NCBI GenBank assembly: GCA_015663855.1
Contig: DQRJ01000140.1
Location: 1-34,881, forward strand
Direction of reading: 5' to 3'
Source of the DNA: Flavobacteriales bacterium
GTDB taxonomy: Bacteria > Bacteroidota > Bacteroidia > Flavobacteriales_D > Sanyastnellaceae
DNA: 34,881 bases
In this document: positions 16,006-24,981 of the stretch, piece by piece
Layout: each line of letters begins with the position of its first letter
Numbering within the stretch: the first letter of the stretch is position 1
Made by a program: the position numbers and the translations under genes
Notes under the pieces: generated by a model
What the model was told of the DNA's origin: nothing
Seen by the model: only the letters and a program-made list of their open reading frames with translations
Databases searched by the model: none

Positions 16006-18946
16006 AACTTCTATCTTTTCCAAAAGGCATCCACCTTAAAAAAGCCCAGGCTATGGCAGTCATAAGCCATAAAACAAAAACATTAAAGTATAGTGTTCTG
16101 ATTTGTAGTCCCGCTATTCCTTTTGTTGGTGAAAAATATGGAGCATTAAAACCATTAACATACCTAGTGTGGTGATGAATAGGTGAAGCTGTGGGTTTCA
16201 ATCCTTCAACTAATTCAAGGATTCTCACTGTTCTGTCTTCCTGTAGAACCCATTCGGCGATCTCCTCATTATAATTAGTGTCACGCAATGAGTCGAGTTC
16301 CTTTTTTGCGATTAACCCCATTTTTCTAGTATCCTTATCTCTAAATGCTTTATGGTATGCAGCTCTGAAAGCTTCGTTCCATAACGACCTGTTTTCAACC
16401 CCTTTTTCAGGAGGTGTAACACCCCAAACCATAAGATCATTGCTTGCCCTCTCCCACTCTCTCTCTATCCATTTTAGATCTTTTTTTGACTTGCAAATTG
16501 CTTCCAACCAAAAATCACGTCTCCACGCAGAATGCCTGATTATATCATCTAAATCAGAAAACTGTACTTCATATGCGTTTTCTCTATAAGAGTGAACAGC
16601 TAAGGCCTCAAACCCCCATCTTGACACCATTATATCTCCTAAAAACGGTACTTGAGTGTTATGAGTGAACCACGTATTAAATCTATCAAATCTTACGATT
16701 GCCCCACCAAATATGATTTGTGGAATTATTAAGAGTGGAATAATCATGTAAATAACCTTAGCAGACTTGAAAGCAGCTGAAATGTTTAATCCTAATAAAT
16801 TCCCAAATGTTGAGACACTAAATAGGACTATCACATGAATCCAGAAGAATCCTGGTATTTCGAGGATGTAATGAGAAACAGCAACAAAGCCAATAGTTTG
16901 AATGGCTGACGCAATAAAGCTTACTGCTGTCTTAGCTTTCAGATAGCTCCCCCATCTAAGAAACAAAAATCTTTCTCGCCTGAGCAAAGCTCTATCCTTA
17001 TGTATCTCTTCTGCACTAACACTAAGTCCTAAGAACAATGCGACAATAACTGAAATAAAGAGAAATTGAGGAATATTCTCACTAGTTCTATATATGTACT
17101 CACCTCCATCTGGGGTAAACTTCATAAATAGTGCAAGTAATGCTGCTAACATTGGCGCCTCTAGGAGGTTAACTAGTAAATACTGCTTATTAGTGCACTT
17201 CGATGAAAAGTCCCTGAAGAAATATGTTTTAAACTGAGAAAAAGCAGAAGGAGTGCTATTAGGAGCTGATAGAGGCGGAAGTCCATTGACTTCGGCTTCA
17301 TCAGCCTTGCCTATAATCACATTGTAAAAGTCGTTCCACTCCTTAGGCTCTATTCTACGAGTGTCAGAAAGGTTTCCATATTCGTCAACAACCCGAGATT
17401 CGATAATTTCGAAAATCTGTTCGGGGCTGATATTTCCACATTGAATACAAGCGGCGTGATCAGGGTCGACTTGGTTTGTGAGTTCTTTAAAATATGGAAT
17501 CGTAGAGGTAGGGTCACCGTAATAGATGGGGTATCCTCCTTGATCTAGAATGAAGAATTTATCGAACAGCTTGAATAAATCAGACGATGGCTGGTGAATA
17601 ACTGCAAACACAAGTTTTCCTCGATGTGACATCTCCTTTAGAAGATCCATGATTTGAATCGAATCGTGACTTGAAAGCCCAGATGTAGGTTCGTCAACAA
17701 AAAGAACCATAGGTTCTCTAATAAGTTCTAATGCAATATTTAGACGTTTTCTTTGGCCTCCCGAAACAGTTTTATCGAGAATAGACCCTACCCTTAAATC
17801 CTTTATCTCCCACAGACCTAAGCTTGAAAGTGTTGTGTCTACTTTCTCTTCTATTTCCTCATCAGATAATTTGCCGAATGTGAGTTTCGCACTATACCTG
17901 AGATTCTCTCGAACAGACAGTTCGGCGATTAACGCATCCTCCTGAGCGATATGACCGATAGTACCTTGAATAAGTCTTGAGTCTTTATGGATATCAACAC
18001 CATTAATCAGGACTTTTCCAAAGGATGGTTTTATAGTGCCATTTAAAACATTGAGAAGAGTTGATTTTCCAGAACCACTCCCTCCCATTATTCCGACTAA
18101 ATTACCTTCTCGTTCAGATATATTAAACTGATGAAGGGCTTGTTCCTTAGGGAATTTGAAATAGTGAGAGACATCTTGAGCGGAGAAGGAAATTTTAGGT
18201 AGATCAGGAGTATCGAGGAATCTTCGGACTAAATCACTGAAAAACACTCTCGTAGTTTTAGCTTCTTTTAATACGGATCCTGGAACCATTATAGCTACGG
18301 AGCCTCTAGGTACTTTCTGACTGTTTAGATAAACTGAGGGTGCTCCGAAATATTTAACAAGAAATAATGTCTCGTTTGCTAGGCGGTATCCGACAAGTGA
18401 GCCTTCAAGAGAATTGGTTTGGTCTTCAGATGAGATAACAAAACTCCCTTCGATAGACTCTATTAAGGGGCCTTCAGTAGCAACTAAAGCATGAATCCCA
18501 TCAATATCGTTTTTGTTAAGTAAAAAGGAAGCGCAGACTACGTCCAAATATTCCACGGAACTTGGGTGACCGTGCGTTGACTTGACAAATTCTAGGAGAC
18601 GTAAGTAAACTATGCATTTATCTCTGTGTGCAAGCTCTTTATTGATACTCGTACAAGTACGCAACACTTTAGTGGAGAGCATTGCAAGTCTTTTTGCTTC
18701 AGATAGTTTGTCGGCGTTCTTTTTTAATTGAAAAACTTTTAGGTGCTCGTCATATCTTGTCAGGTAATAATCCACAACTTTCTTAGGTAATCTTTCGCGT
18801 AGATACCTGCTAGCCGCCTGTCGGCCTATAAATTCCTCCTTTTCTGTGCGCCCTGATGCAAATAGAGCGAAGAGTTGAGTTAATGCATCTAGAATACCTG
18901 TTGTCATCAATTGTGAAGTTGCAGCATTTACTGACGTATTACGCAA
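15989..18946 (-). CDS. ABC transporter with fused ATPase and ABC-2 (ABCG-type) permease
   Basis: This 985-residue half-transporter has its ATPase before its permease, as in the ABCG/White group. Residues about 15-150 form a helical, TerB-like domain and about 165-235 a beta-rich segment. The ATPase follows: Walker A GGSGSGKS (288-295), Q-loop near IAQEDALI (333-340), signature VSGGQRKRL (394-402) and Walker B MVLFVDEP (413-420) with H-loop AVIHQPSS. The permease has about five helices roughly between 600 and 780, a long soluble loop rich in charged residues, and a final helix near the C-terminus. A CxxC pair (ACIQCG) sits in the linker. The substrate is unknown; related proteins export lipids or hydrophobic compounds. 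A lipoprotein gene lies 72 bases upstream on the same strand. Confidence 0.88.
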   Translation of the reverse strand: MRNTSVNAATSQLMTTGILDALTQLFALFASGRTEKEEFIGRQAASRYLRERLPKKVVDYYLTRYDEHLKVFQLKKNADKLSEAKRLAMLSTKVLRTCTSINKELAHRDKCIVYLRLLEFVKSTHGHPSSVEYLDVVCASFLLNKNDIDGIHALVATEGPLIESIEGSFVISSEDQTNSLEGSLVGYRLANETLFLVKYFGAPSVYLNSQKVPRGSVAIMVPGSVLKEAKTTRVFFSDLVRRFLDTPDLPKISFSAQDVSHYFKFPKEQALHQFNISEREGNLVGIMGGSGSGKSTLLNVLNGTIKPSFGKVLINGVDIHKDSRLIQGTIGHIAQEDALIAELSVRENLRYSAKLTFGKLSDEEIEEKVDTTLSSLGLWEIKDLRVGSILDKTVSGGQRKRLNIALELIREPMVLFVDEPTSGLSSHDSIQIMDLLKEMSHRGKLVFAVIHQPSSDLFKLFDKFFILDQGGYPIYYGDPTSTIPYFKELTNQVDPDHAACIQCGNISPEQIFEIIESRVVDEYGNLSDTRRIEPKEWNDFYNVIIGKADEAEVNGLPPLSAPNSTPSAFSQFKTYFFRDFSSKCTNKQYLLVNLLEAPMLAALLALFMKFTPDGGEYIYRTSENIPQFLFISVIVALFLGLSVSAEEIHKDRALLRRERFLFLRWGSYLKAKTAVSFIASAIQTIGFVAVSHYILEIPGFFWIHVIVLFSVSTFGNLLGLNISAAFKSAKVIYMIIPLLIIPQIIFGGAIVRFDRFNTWFTHNTQVPFLGDIMVSRWGFEALAVHSYRENAYEVQFSDLDDIIRHSAWRRDFWLEAICKSKKDLKWIEREWERASNDLMVWGVTPPEKGVENRSLWNEAFRAAYHKAFRDKDTRKMGLIAKKELDSLRDTNYNEEIAEWVLQEDRTVRILELVEGLKPTASPIHHHTRYVNGFNAPYFSPTKGIAGLQIRTLYFNVFVLWLMTAIAWAFLRWMPFGKDRSFKVSR

Positions 18947-19018
18947 ACAAACTCAATAAGTTTCCTTCAAAAACACAAACGTTTTGAACGAACATAAAAT
19001 GGCATGTGCAAAAACGTC

Positions 19019-20578
19019 TTACTGACGCTCATAACAGCCTCTATCTGGGCTGAAAGTTGACCTCGGAAGTCCGTCTAAATCCGACGATACGTCTGCAGCA
19101 TCAAATGGAGGCATCGATGATATTCCATTCCAAATACTACTGTTACCCTCTAGTCGGAAATTTCTATTGATTGTAGACGTAAAAGGAGGTTCAAGATCTA
19201 TGGTACAGTTATCACCAATAATGTTCAAGGGGAAGTCTTCGTCTTGAACGTCGACACTGCACGACGTGAAGATTTGGTCAGTATAAAACGATGGGTCAAG
19301 GATGCTTGACACGAGCTCATCAAAGTCATTTAAGGTAGCATTATTACCCCAAATTAGGCAGTTTCTAAACTCCGTGCTGCTTAGGAATGGTCTGTGTTGG
19401 ATAATGTCCCCACTGCTTTTATACCAATCACTGATGTAGACAGTAGCCCCCTGTCTGAATGAGCTACTAGTCCAATAATTAGCGAATGTACTCAGGTGCA
19501 TTATTATTTCACCACCCAGAGTGAATGCACCACACGCTTCGCCACAATCCGTGAATAGGTTATTTAATCCATGGATAAATCCACCCTGCGAAAGCAATCC
19601 AATAGACGACATATTCGTAATTTCTGAATTGGCAATTTTAAGAGCATACTCTGCTCCAGTTGCCACACTATCTACCCAAAGCCCAACGGTTCCGTTTTTG
19701 AAAACGGCGTGGTTAATTGATGAATTCAATGACCTATCAAGCCACACCCCTCCTCTACTAACAGTGAAATAAACATTTTCGCCTTCATATTCGAATTCTA
19801 TAGGAAATTCAAGCCCCCATTGACCTGGGTAATCTGAATAACTATCTTCTAGTCTATCTCCTTGGAAAATAACCTTTTCATTTAATGTACCCTCTATTTG
19901 AAGCGTCCCTCCTTGCACCCATATCCCACTTCCATTATGAACATACACCTCTGCTCCTGCCTCTATGGTCAACGTGCATCCTGGACTCACCCTTATAGGG
20001 CCATATATAACGTGAGGTAAATCACTACTCCACACTTCATCACAATCTAAAATATTTTCAGGAGGATTACTTGAGTCAAACCAATTTCCAGGTTGGTGGT
20101 GAAAATTGGCATTCCTTCCATACGCAATCAATTCAACAAATTGATCGGACCCATTACTTCTGAATCTTAATAGATCTTTATTAATAAACGCAGAAGTACT
20201 ACTTGTAGGGTCTACAGTAACCTCAACGAAAATAAATAAACTATCGTTAGGCAGAATTGTCACGTCTTGAACACTAGTAATAGGATATCCATTTTCATCC
20301 AAACCTTGTCCGTCAATATTGATTCTGTAATCACTCCCCAGACCATCTACAAGTTCAATTTTATCTATTAAAACAGCCTCATCATGCGGATTTATTACGG
20401 ATAAATAAAGGCTTATAGACCCTATAGTTGTGAAAACTGAGTCGAAAAGTAATGTGTCATGAGAGAATTCAAGTTTATCATTGGGGTTAGATGTATAATT
20501 TATTTTAGTGCAGCTTTGTAGCCCCAACCACATTGAAACTACCCCCACAAATAATATTATTATTCCTCTCTTACTCAT
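19019..20578 (-). CDS. Lipoprotein with predicted right-handed beta-helix
   Basis: The ATG at 20578 gives 519 residues and a clear lipoprotein signal: a basic MSKRG start, a hydrophobic core and lipobox LQSC with cysteine 23. A longer frame from 20617 would put 13 unneeded residues before the signal and overlap the divergent alkA. After an N-terminal beta-sandwich-like region, the chain shows parallel beta-helix features: IRVSPGCTLTIEAGAEVYVHNGSGIWVQGG and repeated short strands with N/S/G turns. This matches a pectate-lyase-like fold, but no catalytic set is evident. The protein is likely anchored in the outer membrane or on the surface. The ABC transporter gene follows on the same strand. 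Confidence 0.82.
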   Translation of the reverse strand: MSKRGIIILFVGVVSMWLGLQSCTKINYTSNPNDKLEFSHDTLLFDSVFTTIGSISLYLSVINPHDEAVLIDKIELVDGLGSDYRINIDGQGLDENGYPITSVQDVTILPNDSLFIFVEVTVDPTSSTSAFINKDLLRFRSNGSDQFVELIAYGRNANFHHQPGNWFDSSNPPENILDCDEVWSSDLPHVIYGPIRVSPGCTLTIEAGAEVYVHNGSGIWVQGGTLQIEGTLNEKVIFQGDRLEDSYSDYPGQWGLEFPIEFEYEGENVYFTVSRGGVWLDRSLNSSINHAVFKNGTVGLWVDSVATGAEYALKIANSEITNMSSIGLLSQGGFIHGLNNLFTDCGEACGAFTLGGEIIMHLSTFANYWTSSSFRQGATVYISDWYKSSGDIIQHRPFLSSTEFRNCLIWGNNATLNDFDELVSSILDPSFYTDQIFTSCSVDVQDEDFPLNIIGDNCTIDLEPPFTSTINRNFRLEGNSSIWNGISSMPPFDAADVSSDLDGLPRSTFSPDRGCYERQ

Positions 20579-20604
20579 AGTGCAAATATGGCCATCTTTA
20601 CCCC

Positions 20605-21210
20605 ATGGAACGAACACATAACAAATTCCTTTCTCAACTTTCTACTACTGATGAAATCCTTCATAAAGTAGTAATGAAACAAGGGGTTATTTTATTGCCC
20701 ACAACGGACACTCCTTTTCGAAATTTAATTCGAATCATTACAGGTCAGCAATTAAGCGTTAAGGCTGCGGACACAATTTATAAAAGAGTAGAAAACCACT
20801 TAGGAATCGGATACTCTCCTGAATCAGTACTCAATACTGACGATTCTGTGTTCAGATCGTTGGGGTTAAGCCGTTCTAAAACAAGTTACGTTAAAGCAGT
20901 TGCAGAAGCAGCTGGCCCAGATTGCTCAAACTTTGATGAGTTTAATAATCTCACGAACGAAGAAGTACTTAAGCGTCTTATAGCTATAAGAGGAATCGGA
21001 TTATGGAGTGCTCAGATGTACTTGATGTTCCATTTATGCAGAACAGATGTATTTGCGCCAGGAGACTATGGATTGCGAAAAGCAATGTCTAAACTGTACG
21101 GGTACGATACTGAGGGAAAAGATGCTATATGGGAAGAAAGAGCAGCGATTTGGGCTCCTTACAGAACTTTCGCTAGCCTTCACCTGTGGAAGTACCTCGA
21201 TAATAAGTAA
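20605..21210 (+). CDS. DNA-3-methyladenine glycosylase II (AlkA-like, HhH-GPD)
   Basis: This 201-residue base-excision enzyme removes alkylated bases from DNA. The helix-hairpin-helix reads IAIRGIGLWSAQMYLMF (127-142) and the catalytic aspartate is D154 in FAPGDYGLRKA, the GPD motif. GQQLSVKAA (47-55) is also typical. It lacks the N-terminal beta domain of E. coli AlkA, so it is the short, single-domain type common in many bacteria. Only 26 bases separate its start from the divergent lipoprotein start, and it ends 12 bases before the end of the convergent rpoD. Confidence 0.92.
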   Translation: MERTHNKFLSQLSTTDEILHKVVMKQGVILLPTTDTPFRNLIRIITGQQLSVKAADTIYKRVENHLGIGYSPESVLNTDDSVFRSLGLSRSKTSYVKAVAEAAGPDCSNFDEFNNLTNEEVLKRLIAIRGIGLWSAQMYLMFHLCRTDVFAPGDYGLRKAMSKLYGYDTEGKDAIWEERAAIWAPYRTFASLHLWKYLDNK

Positions 21211-21222
21211 ATGCAGCGGGGT

Positions 21223-22092
21223 TTATCCCAAGTATCCCTTAAGGATCTTACTTCTGCTAGTATGCTTCAAACGACGAATGGCCTTCTCTTTAATTTGACG
21301 AACACGCTCACGAGTTAGGTCAAATCTCTCTCCTATTTCCTCTAAAGTCATGGGATGCTCACCATTTAAGCCGAAGTATAAACGAATAACATCTGCTTCA
21401 CGTGGAGTTAGTGTTCGAAGAGAGCGCTCAATTTCCTTACGCAAACTCTCGGTCATCAACGAATCATCTGGAGAAGGTGAATCACCTGTTCTAAGAACGT
21501 CGTACATAGTACTAGAGCTCTCATCACCTTCTTTAAGTGGAGCGTCCATACTCACGTGACGACCTGCATTCTTCAAACTCTGTTTTACTTCGTCAAGCGT
21601 CATATCAAGAGACTCCGCAAGCTCAACTGCAGTAGGAGGTCTCTCAAACTCTTGCTCAAGACGAGCAAAGGCTTTGTTAATCTTATTGATAGACCCAATC
21701 TTGTTTAGCGGAAGACGTACAATACGACTTTGCTCAGCAAGAGCTTGTAGAATACTTTGACGGATCCACCAAACAGCGTATGAGATAAACTTAAAACCAC
21801 GAGTTTCATCAAATCTCTGAGCGGCCTTTATTAGTCCTAGATTACCCTCATTAATAAGGTCGGGAAGAGATAACCCTTGATTTTGGTATTGCTTAGACAC
21901 AGACACAACAAAACGTAAGTTAGCTTTCGTTAGCTTCTCGAGAGCTTCTTGATCACCTGCTTTAATCTTACGGGCTAGCTCTACCTCTTCTTCCGCGGTA
22001 ATCAAGTCTACACGACCGATTTCCTGGAGGTATTTATCTAGCGACGCGGTCTCCCTATTGGTTACCTGTTTCGTTATTTTTAGCTGCCTCAT
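21223..22092 (-). CDS. rpoD: Primary RNA polymerase sigma factor RpoD (Bacteroidota type)
   Basis: This 289-residue sigma-70 starts with MRQLKITKQVTNRETASLDKYL, the near-invariant N-terminus of the Bacteroidota housekeeping sigma. It lacks region 1.1 and the non-conserved insert of E. coli RpoD. Region 1.2 is at about 16-50. Region 2 holds NLRFVVSVSKQYQNQGL, DLINEGNLGLIKA and FKFISYAVWWIRQSI. Region 4 holds MTLEEIGERFDLTRERVRQI for the -35/-33 contact. This form recognises TAnnTTTG promoters, which agrees with the boxes noted across this window. It lies downstream of pnp on the same strand, 77 bases away. Confidence 0.97.
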   Translation of the reverse strand: MRQLKITKQVTNRETASLDKYLQEIGRVDLITAEEEVELARKIKAGDQEALEKLTKANLRFVVSVSKQYQNQGLSLPDLINEGNLGLIKAAQRFDETRGFKFISYAVWWIRQSILQALAEQSRIVRLPLNKIGSINKINKAFARLEQEFERPPTAVELAESLDMTLDEVKQSLKNAGRHVSMDAPLKEGDESSSTMYDVLRTGDSPSPDDSLMTESLRKEIERSLRTLTPREADVIRLYFGLNGEHPMTLEEIGERFDLTRERVRQIKEKAIRRLKHTSRSKILKGYLG

Positions 22093-22145
22093 GTGCTTTG
22101 TTTATACTTAATACCAAACTTTATTCTAAACGCTAACTCCTATGG

Positions 22146-22166
22146 TTTTGTCCCAAAGAGACAAAA
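22146..22166 (-). terminator. Stem-loop just after pnp
   Basis: TTTTGTC (22146-22152) and GACAAAA (22160-22166) form a 7-base stem with a 7-base loop, starting four bases past the pnp stop. There is no T-run after it on the minus strand, so it may be an mRNA 3'-end stabiliser or a weak attenuator before rpoD rather than a strong terminator. Confidence 0.3.
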
Positions 22167-22169
22167 ACA

Positions 22170-24404
22170 TTAGTCACGACGTTCTCTACGTTCACCGCCA
22201 TCACGTCTGTCATTACGACGATCACCACCACGATCTCCGCGGTCACGACGAGGACGGTCTGCAGCTTCAACGTAACCCTCAGGCTTCTCTAGTAAAGCCT
22301 TACGGCTCAACTTGATTTTACCTGTCTTAGGATCACGACCTACAACCTTGAACTTAACTTTTTCTCCTTCTTTTAGAATGTCGTTAACGTCATCAACACG
22401 TCTCCATTCTAATTCACTAACGTGAAGTAAGCCGTCTATTCCAGGAAGAACCTCAACAAAAGCACCGTAAGGCATAATTGTCTTAACCTTTCCTTCGTAC
22501 TCCTCTCCTATTTCAACTGTTGGAGGGAAAGCGATTGCCTTAATACGAGCAACAGCATCATCGATTGCAGCTTTATCAGAAGCAGCAACTTCAACACGCC
22601 CTTGACCGTCGACATCTTCGATAGAGATGTTAGTGTTAGTCTCAGCTTGGAGTTCTTGAATAATCTTTCCTCCAGGTCCGATAATAGCTCCAATCGCATC
22701 TCCAGGTACGTTAAACGCAACAATTCGTGGAGCGTGTGGCTTGAAGTCATCACGTGGCTCAGCAATTACCTTGAGCATTTCTTTACGAATGTGATGACGG
22801 CCATCGCAAGCTTGGTTTAAAGCTTCACGAAGCACATCCATACTGATACCTTGGATTTTCATATCCATTTGGCATGCAGTAATACCATCAGCAGTTCCAG
22901 TAATCTTGAAATCCATATCTCCTAGGTGATCCTCATCTCCTAAGATGTCACTAAGGATGGCATATTTACCAGACTCCTTATCAGTGATAAGTCCCATAGC
23001 GATTCCTGAAACAGGCGCCGTAATCGGAATACCACCGTCCATAAGAGCAAGTGTACCTGCACAAACCGTAGCCATAGAAGATGAACCGTTAGACTCAAGA
23101 ATTTCTGACACCAAACGAATTGTGTAAGGACAGTCCTCAACTGGAGGTAATACGTGTTTAAGAGCGCGAAGTGCAAGATTACCGTGACCTACTTCACGAC
23201 GACTCGTTCCACGAAGTGGACGCTCCTCTCCTGTAGAGAATGGAGGGAAGTTGTAGTGAAGGAGGAATTTCTCAGTCTTACGAACAAGAGCTCCGTCAAT
23301 TAACTGCTCATCTTGCTTAGTACCTAAAGTAAGAGTTGTTAATGCTTGAGTTTCTCCACGTGTGAAGATTGCAGAACCGTGACAACTAGGTAGATAATCA
23401 ACCTCACCCCAAATGTCACGAATGTCAGTTGTTGAACGTCCATCAAGACGAACTCCATCAATAAGTACTAGATCGCGAATTGCTTTCTTTTGTACATCGT
23501 GAAGGTATTCCTTCAACATATATGACTTAGAGCTTTCTTCCTCAGAAAGTGTAGCAACAAAGTCAGAAGCTAGTTGCTTAAATGATGCTTTACGCTCAGA
23601 CTTCGATGCACCTTTCTGTGCAGCCTTGAACATAGGAGCATATAGTGTATCGAAAACCTTAGCTTTTAAATCTTCATCATGCTCCTCGTGGCAGTACTCA
23701 CGTGAAACTTCATATTTACCAACAGCCTTAGCTAATGCGATTTGGGCTTCACATTGAGTAGTGATAGCCTTAGCTCCTGCAATAATTGCATCGACCATTT
23801 CATCCTCACTTACTTCAGACATTTCACCCTCAACCATTACAATACTATCAATAGTACCTGCAATCATCATGTCCATGTCAGCCGTCTCTAATTCAGTACG
23901 GTTAGGGTTGATCACAAACTTCCCGTCTATACGCGCTACTCTAACTTCTGAAATCGGACCGTTAAATGGAACGTCACTTACAGCGATACAAGCACTTGCG
24001 GCAAGACCTACTAAGCTATCAGGAAGAACTTCATCATCCGCTGACATAAGTTGAACCATAACCTGTGTTCCAGCGTGGTAATCACTCGGGAACATAGGAC
24101 GAAGAGCTCTATCAACAAGACGCATAACTAAAACCTCAGAATCTGATGGTCTAGCTTCACGCTTAAAGAAACCACCAGGGAATTTTCCCGCGGCGGCATA
24201 TTTCTCTCGATAATCTACAGTTAAGGGCAAAAAGTCAACTTCAGCCCTAGCTTCTTTACTACTAACAATAGTAGCCAATAACATTGTCTTCCCTGAACGC
24301 AAAACAATAGCACCGTCAGCTTGTTTTGCTAACTTACCTGTTTCAAGGGTGATCTCACGCCCGTTGCCGAGATCAATAGTTTGGTTGTGTACCGTGTAAT
24401 TCAT
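22170..24404 (-). CDS. pnp: Polyribonucleotide nucleotidyltransferase (PNPase)
   Basis: This 744-residue phosphorolytic 3'-5' exoribonuclease works in mRNA turnover as a trimer. Two RNase PH-like domains flank a helical linker; the second carries GTSRREVGHGNLA and the conserved LGDEDHLGDMDFKI with catalytic acids. The KH domain is at about 570-630 (GAIIGPGGKIIQEL) and the S1 domain at about 633-702 (GEEYEGKVKTIMPYGAFVEV). The last 28 residues (from 717) consist almost wholly of R, D and G, an RGG-like extension that may add RNA or protein contacts. Gene order rpsO-pnp on the same strand is the classical arrangement. The leader contains a small hairpin. Confidence 0.97.
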   Translation of the reverse strand: MNYTVHNQTIDLGNGREITLETGKLAKQADGAIVLRSGKTMLLATIVSSKEARAEVDFLPLTVDYREKYAAAGKFPGGFFKREARPSDSEVLVMRLVDRALRPMFPSDYHAGTQVMVQLMSADDEVLPDSLVGLAASACIAVSDVPFNGPISEVRVARIDGKFVINPNRTELETADMDMMIAGTIDSIVMVEGEMSEVSEDEMVDAIIAGAKAITTQCEAQIALAKAVGKYEVSREYCHEEHDEDLKAKVFDTLYAPMFKAAQKGASKSERKASFKQLASDFVATLSEEESSKSYMLKEYLHDVQKKAIRDLVLIDGVRLDGRSTTDIRDIWGEVDYLPSCHGSAIFTRGETQALTTLTLGTKQDEQLIDGALVRKTEKFLLHYNFPPFSTGEERPLRGTSRREVGHGNLALRALKHVLPPVEDCPYTIRLVSEILESNGSSSMATVCAGTLALMDGGIPITAPVSGIAMGLITDKESGKYAILSDILGDEDHLGDMDFKITGTADGITACQMDMKIQGISMDVLREALNQACDGRHHIRKEMLKVIAEPRDDFKPHAPRIVAFNVPGDAIGAIIGPGGKIIQELQAETNTNISIEDVDGQGRVEVAASDKAAIDDAVARIKAIAFPPTVEIGEEYEGKVKTIMPYGAFVEVLPGIDGLLHVSELEWRRVDDVNDILKEGEKVKFKVVGRDPKTGKIKLSRKALLEKPEGYVEAADRPRRDRGDRGGDRRNDRRDGGERRERRD

Positions 24405-24536
24405 TTCTTCTTTATATGTCTCTTGTATCTTTAACTAAATAGATGAAGGTGCGCTAGAGTAAACATCAAGCCTCACACTATCAAAAATCAAGCCATTTTT
24501 TTCATTAATTGTTATGAGAGAAAACATAGGGATTCG

Positions 24537-24554
24537 CAAGTCTAATATGACTTG
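24537..24554 (-). promoter_or_regulatory. Hairpin in the rpsO-pnp intergenic region
   Basis: CAAGTC (24537-24542) and GACTTG (24549-24554) form a perfect 6-base stem with a 6-base AT loop in the 183-base gap between rpsO and pnp. In E. coli the pnp leader hairpin is cut by RNase III and used for autoregulation. This one is small and only suggestive. No T-run follows. Confidence 0.25.
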
Positions 24555-24587
24555 ATAGATATCGTTTAGTCCTCTCTGCATGTTGAA

Positions 24588-24860
24588 TTAGCGGCGTAGC
24601 CCTAATTCTTTAACAATAGCACGGTAACGAGTTATATCTTTACTGATTAAGTAATCAAGAGCCTTACGACGCTTGGCAACTAAAGCAATCAGAGCTCGTT
24701 GAGTGTTAAAGTCTTTTCTGTTTTCTTTTAAGTGCGCTGTAAGATGAGCTATACGATAAGAATACATTGCAACTTGCGCTTCTGGTGAACCAGTATCAGT
24801 TGCTCCTTTACCGTGCTTTGCGAAGAATTCTTTCTTCGTCTTTGTGTCTAAGTAGTACAT
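24588..24860 (-). CDS. rpsO: 30S ribosomal protein S15
   Basis: This 90-residue protein begins at ATG 24860 with MYYLDTKTKKEFF and carries the S15 core GATDTGSPEAQVA followed by RIAHLTAHLKENRKDF and a basic C-terminus ending ELGLRR. S15 binds 16S rRNA helices 20-22 and nucleates the central domain of the 30S subunit. An upstream frame starting at 24905 would overlap the -7 element at 24903-24910 and add 15 residues not found in S15, so the short form is chosen. It is followed by pnp. Confidence 0.97.
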   Translation of the reverse strand: MYYLDTKTKKEFFAKHGKGATDTGSPEAQVAMYSYRIAHLTAHLKENRKDFNTQRALIALVAKRRKALDYLISKDITRYRAIVKELGLRR

Positions 24861-24902
24861 GTCGAAATCTTTAGATGTCCGTGATGCGAATAAATTATTG
24901 CG

Positions 24903-24910
24903 CAAAGGTA
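24903..24910 (-). promoter_or_regulatory. Candidate rpsO promoter -7 element
   Basis: On the minus strand TACCTTTG (24910-24903) matches TAnnTTTG exactly. Transcription would begin near 24897, giving a leader of about 37 bases. No convincing TTTG at -33. Confidence 0.5.
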
Positions 24911-24981
24911 AGCAATTACTTTAGAAAAGTAACATTTTGTATTATGAATAAATATCAACTATTGATAGTTAGAAACCACCT

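Noticed and set aside
15078..20578. Possibility that siaBC, the ABC transporter and the lipoprotein form one new defence or signalling island
   Set aside because: siaBC is convergent with the transporter, there are no nuclease, transposase or toxin domains, and base composition looks like the surrounding housekeeping DNA. Proximity alone is not enough.
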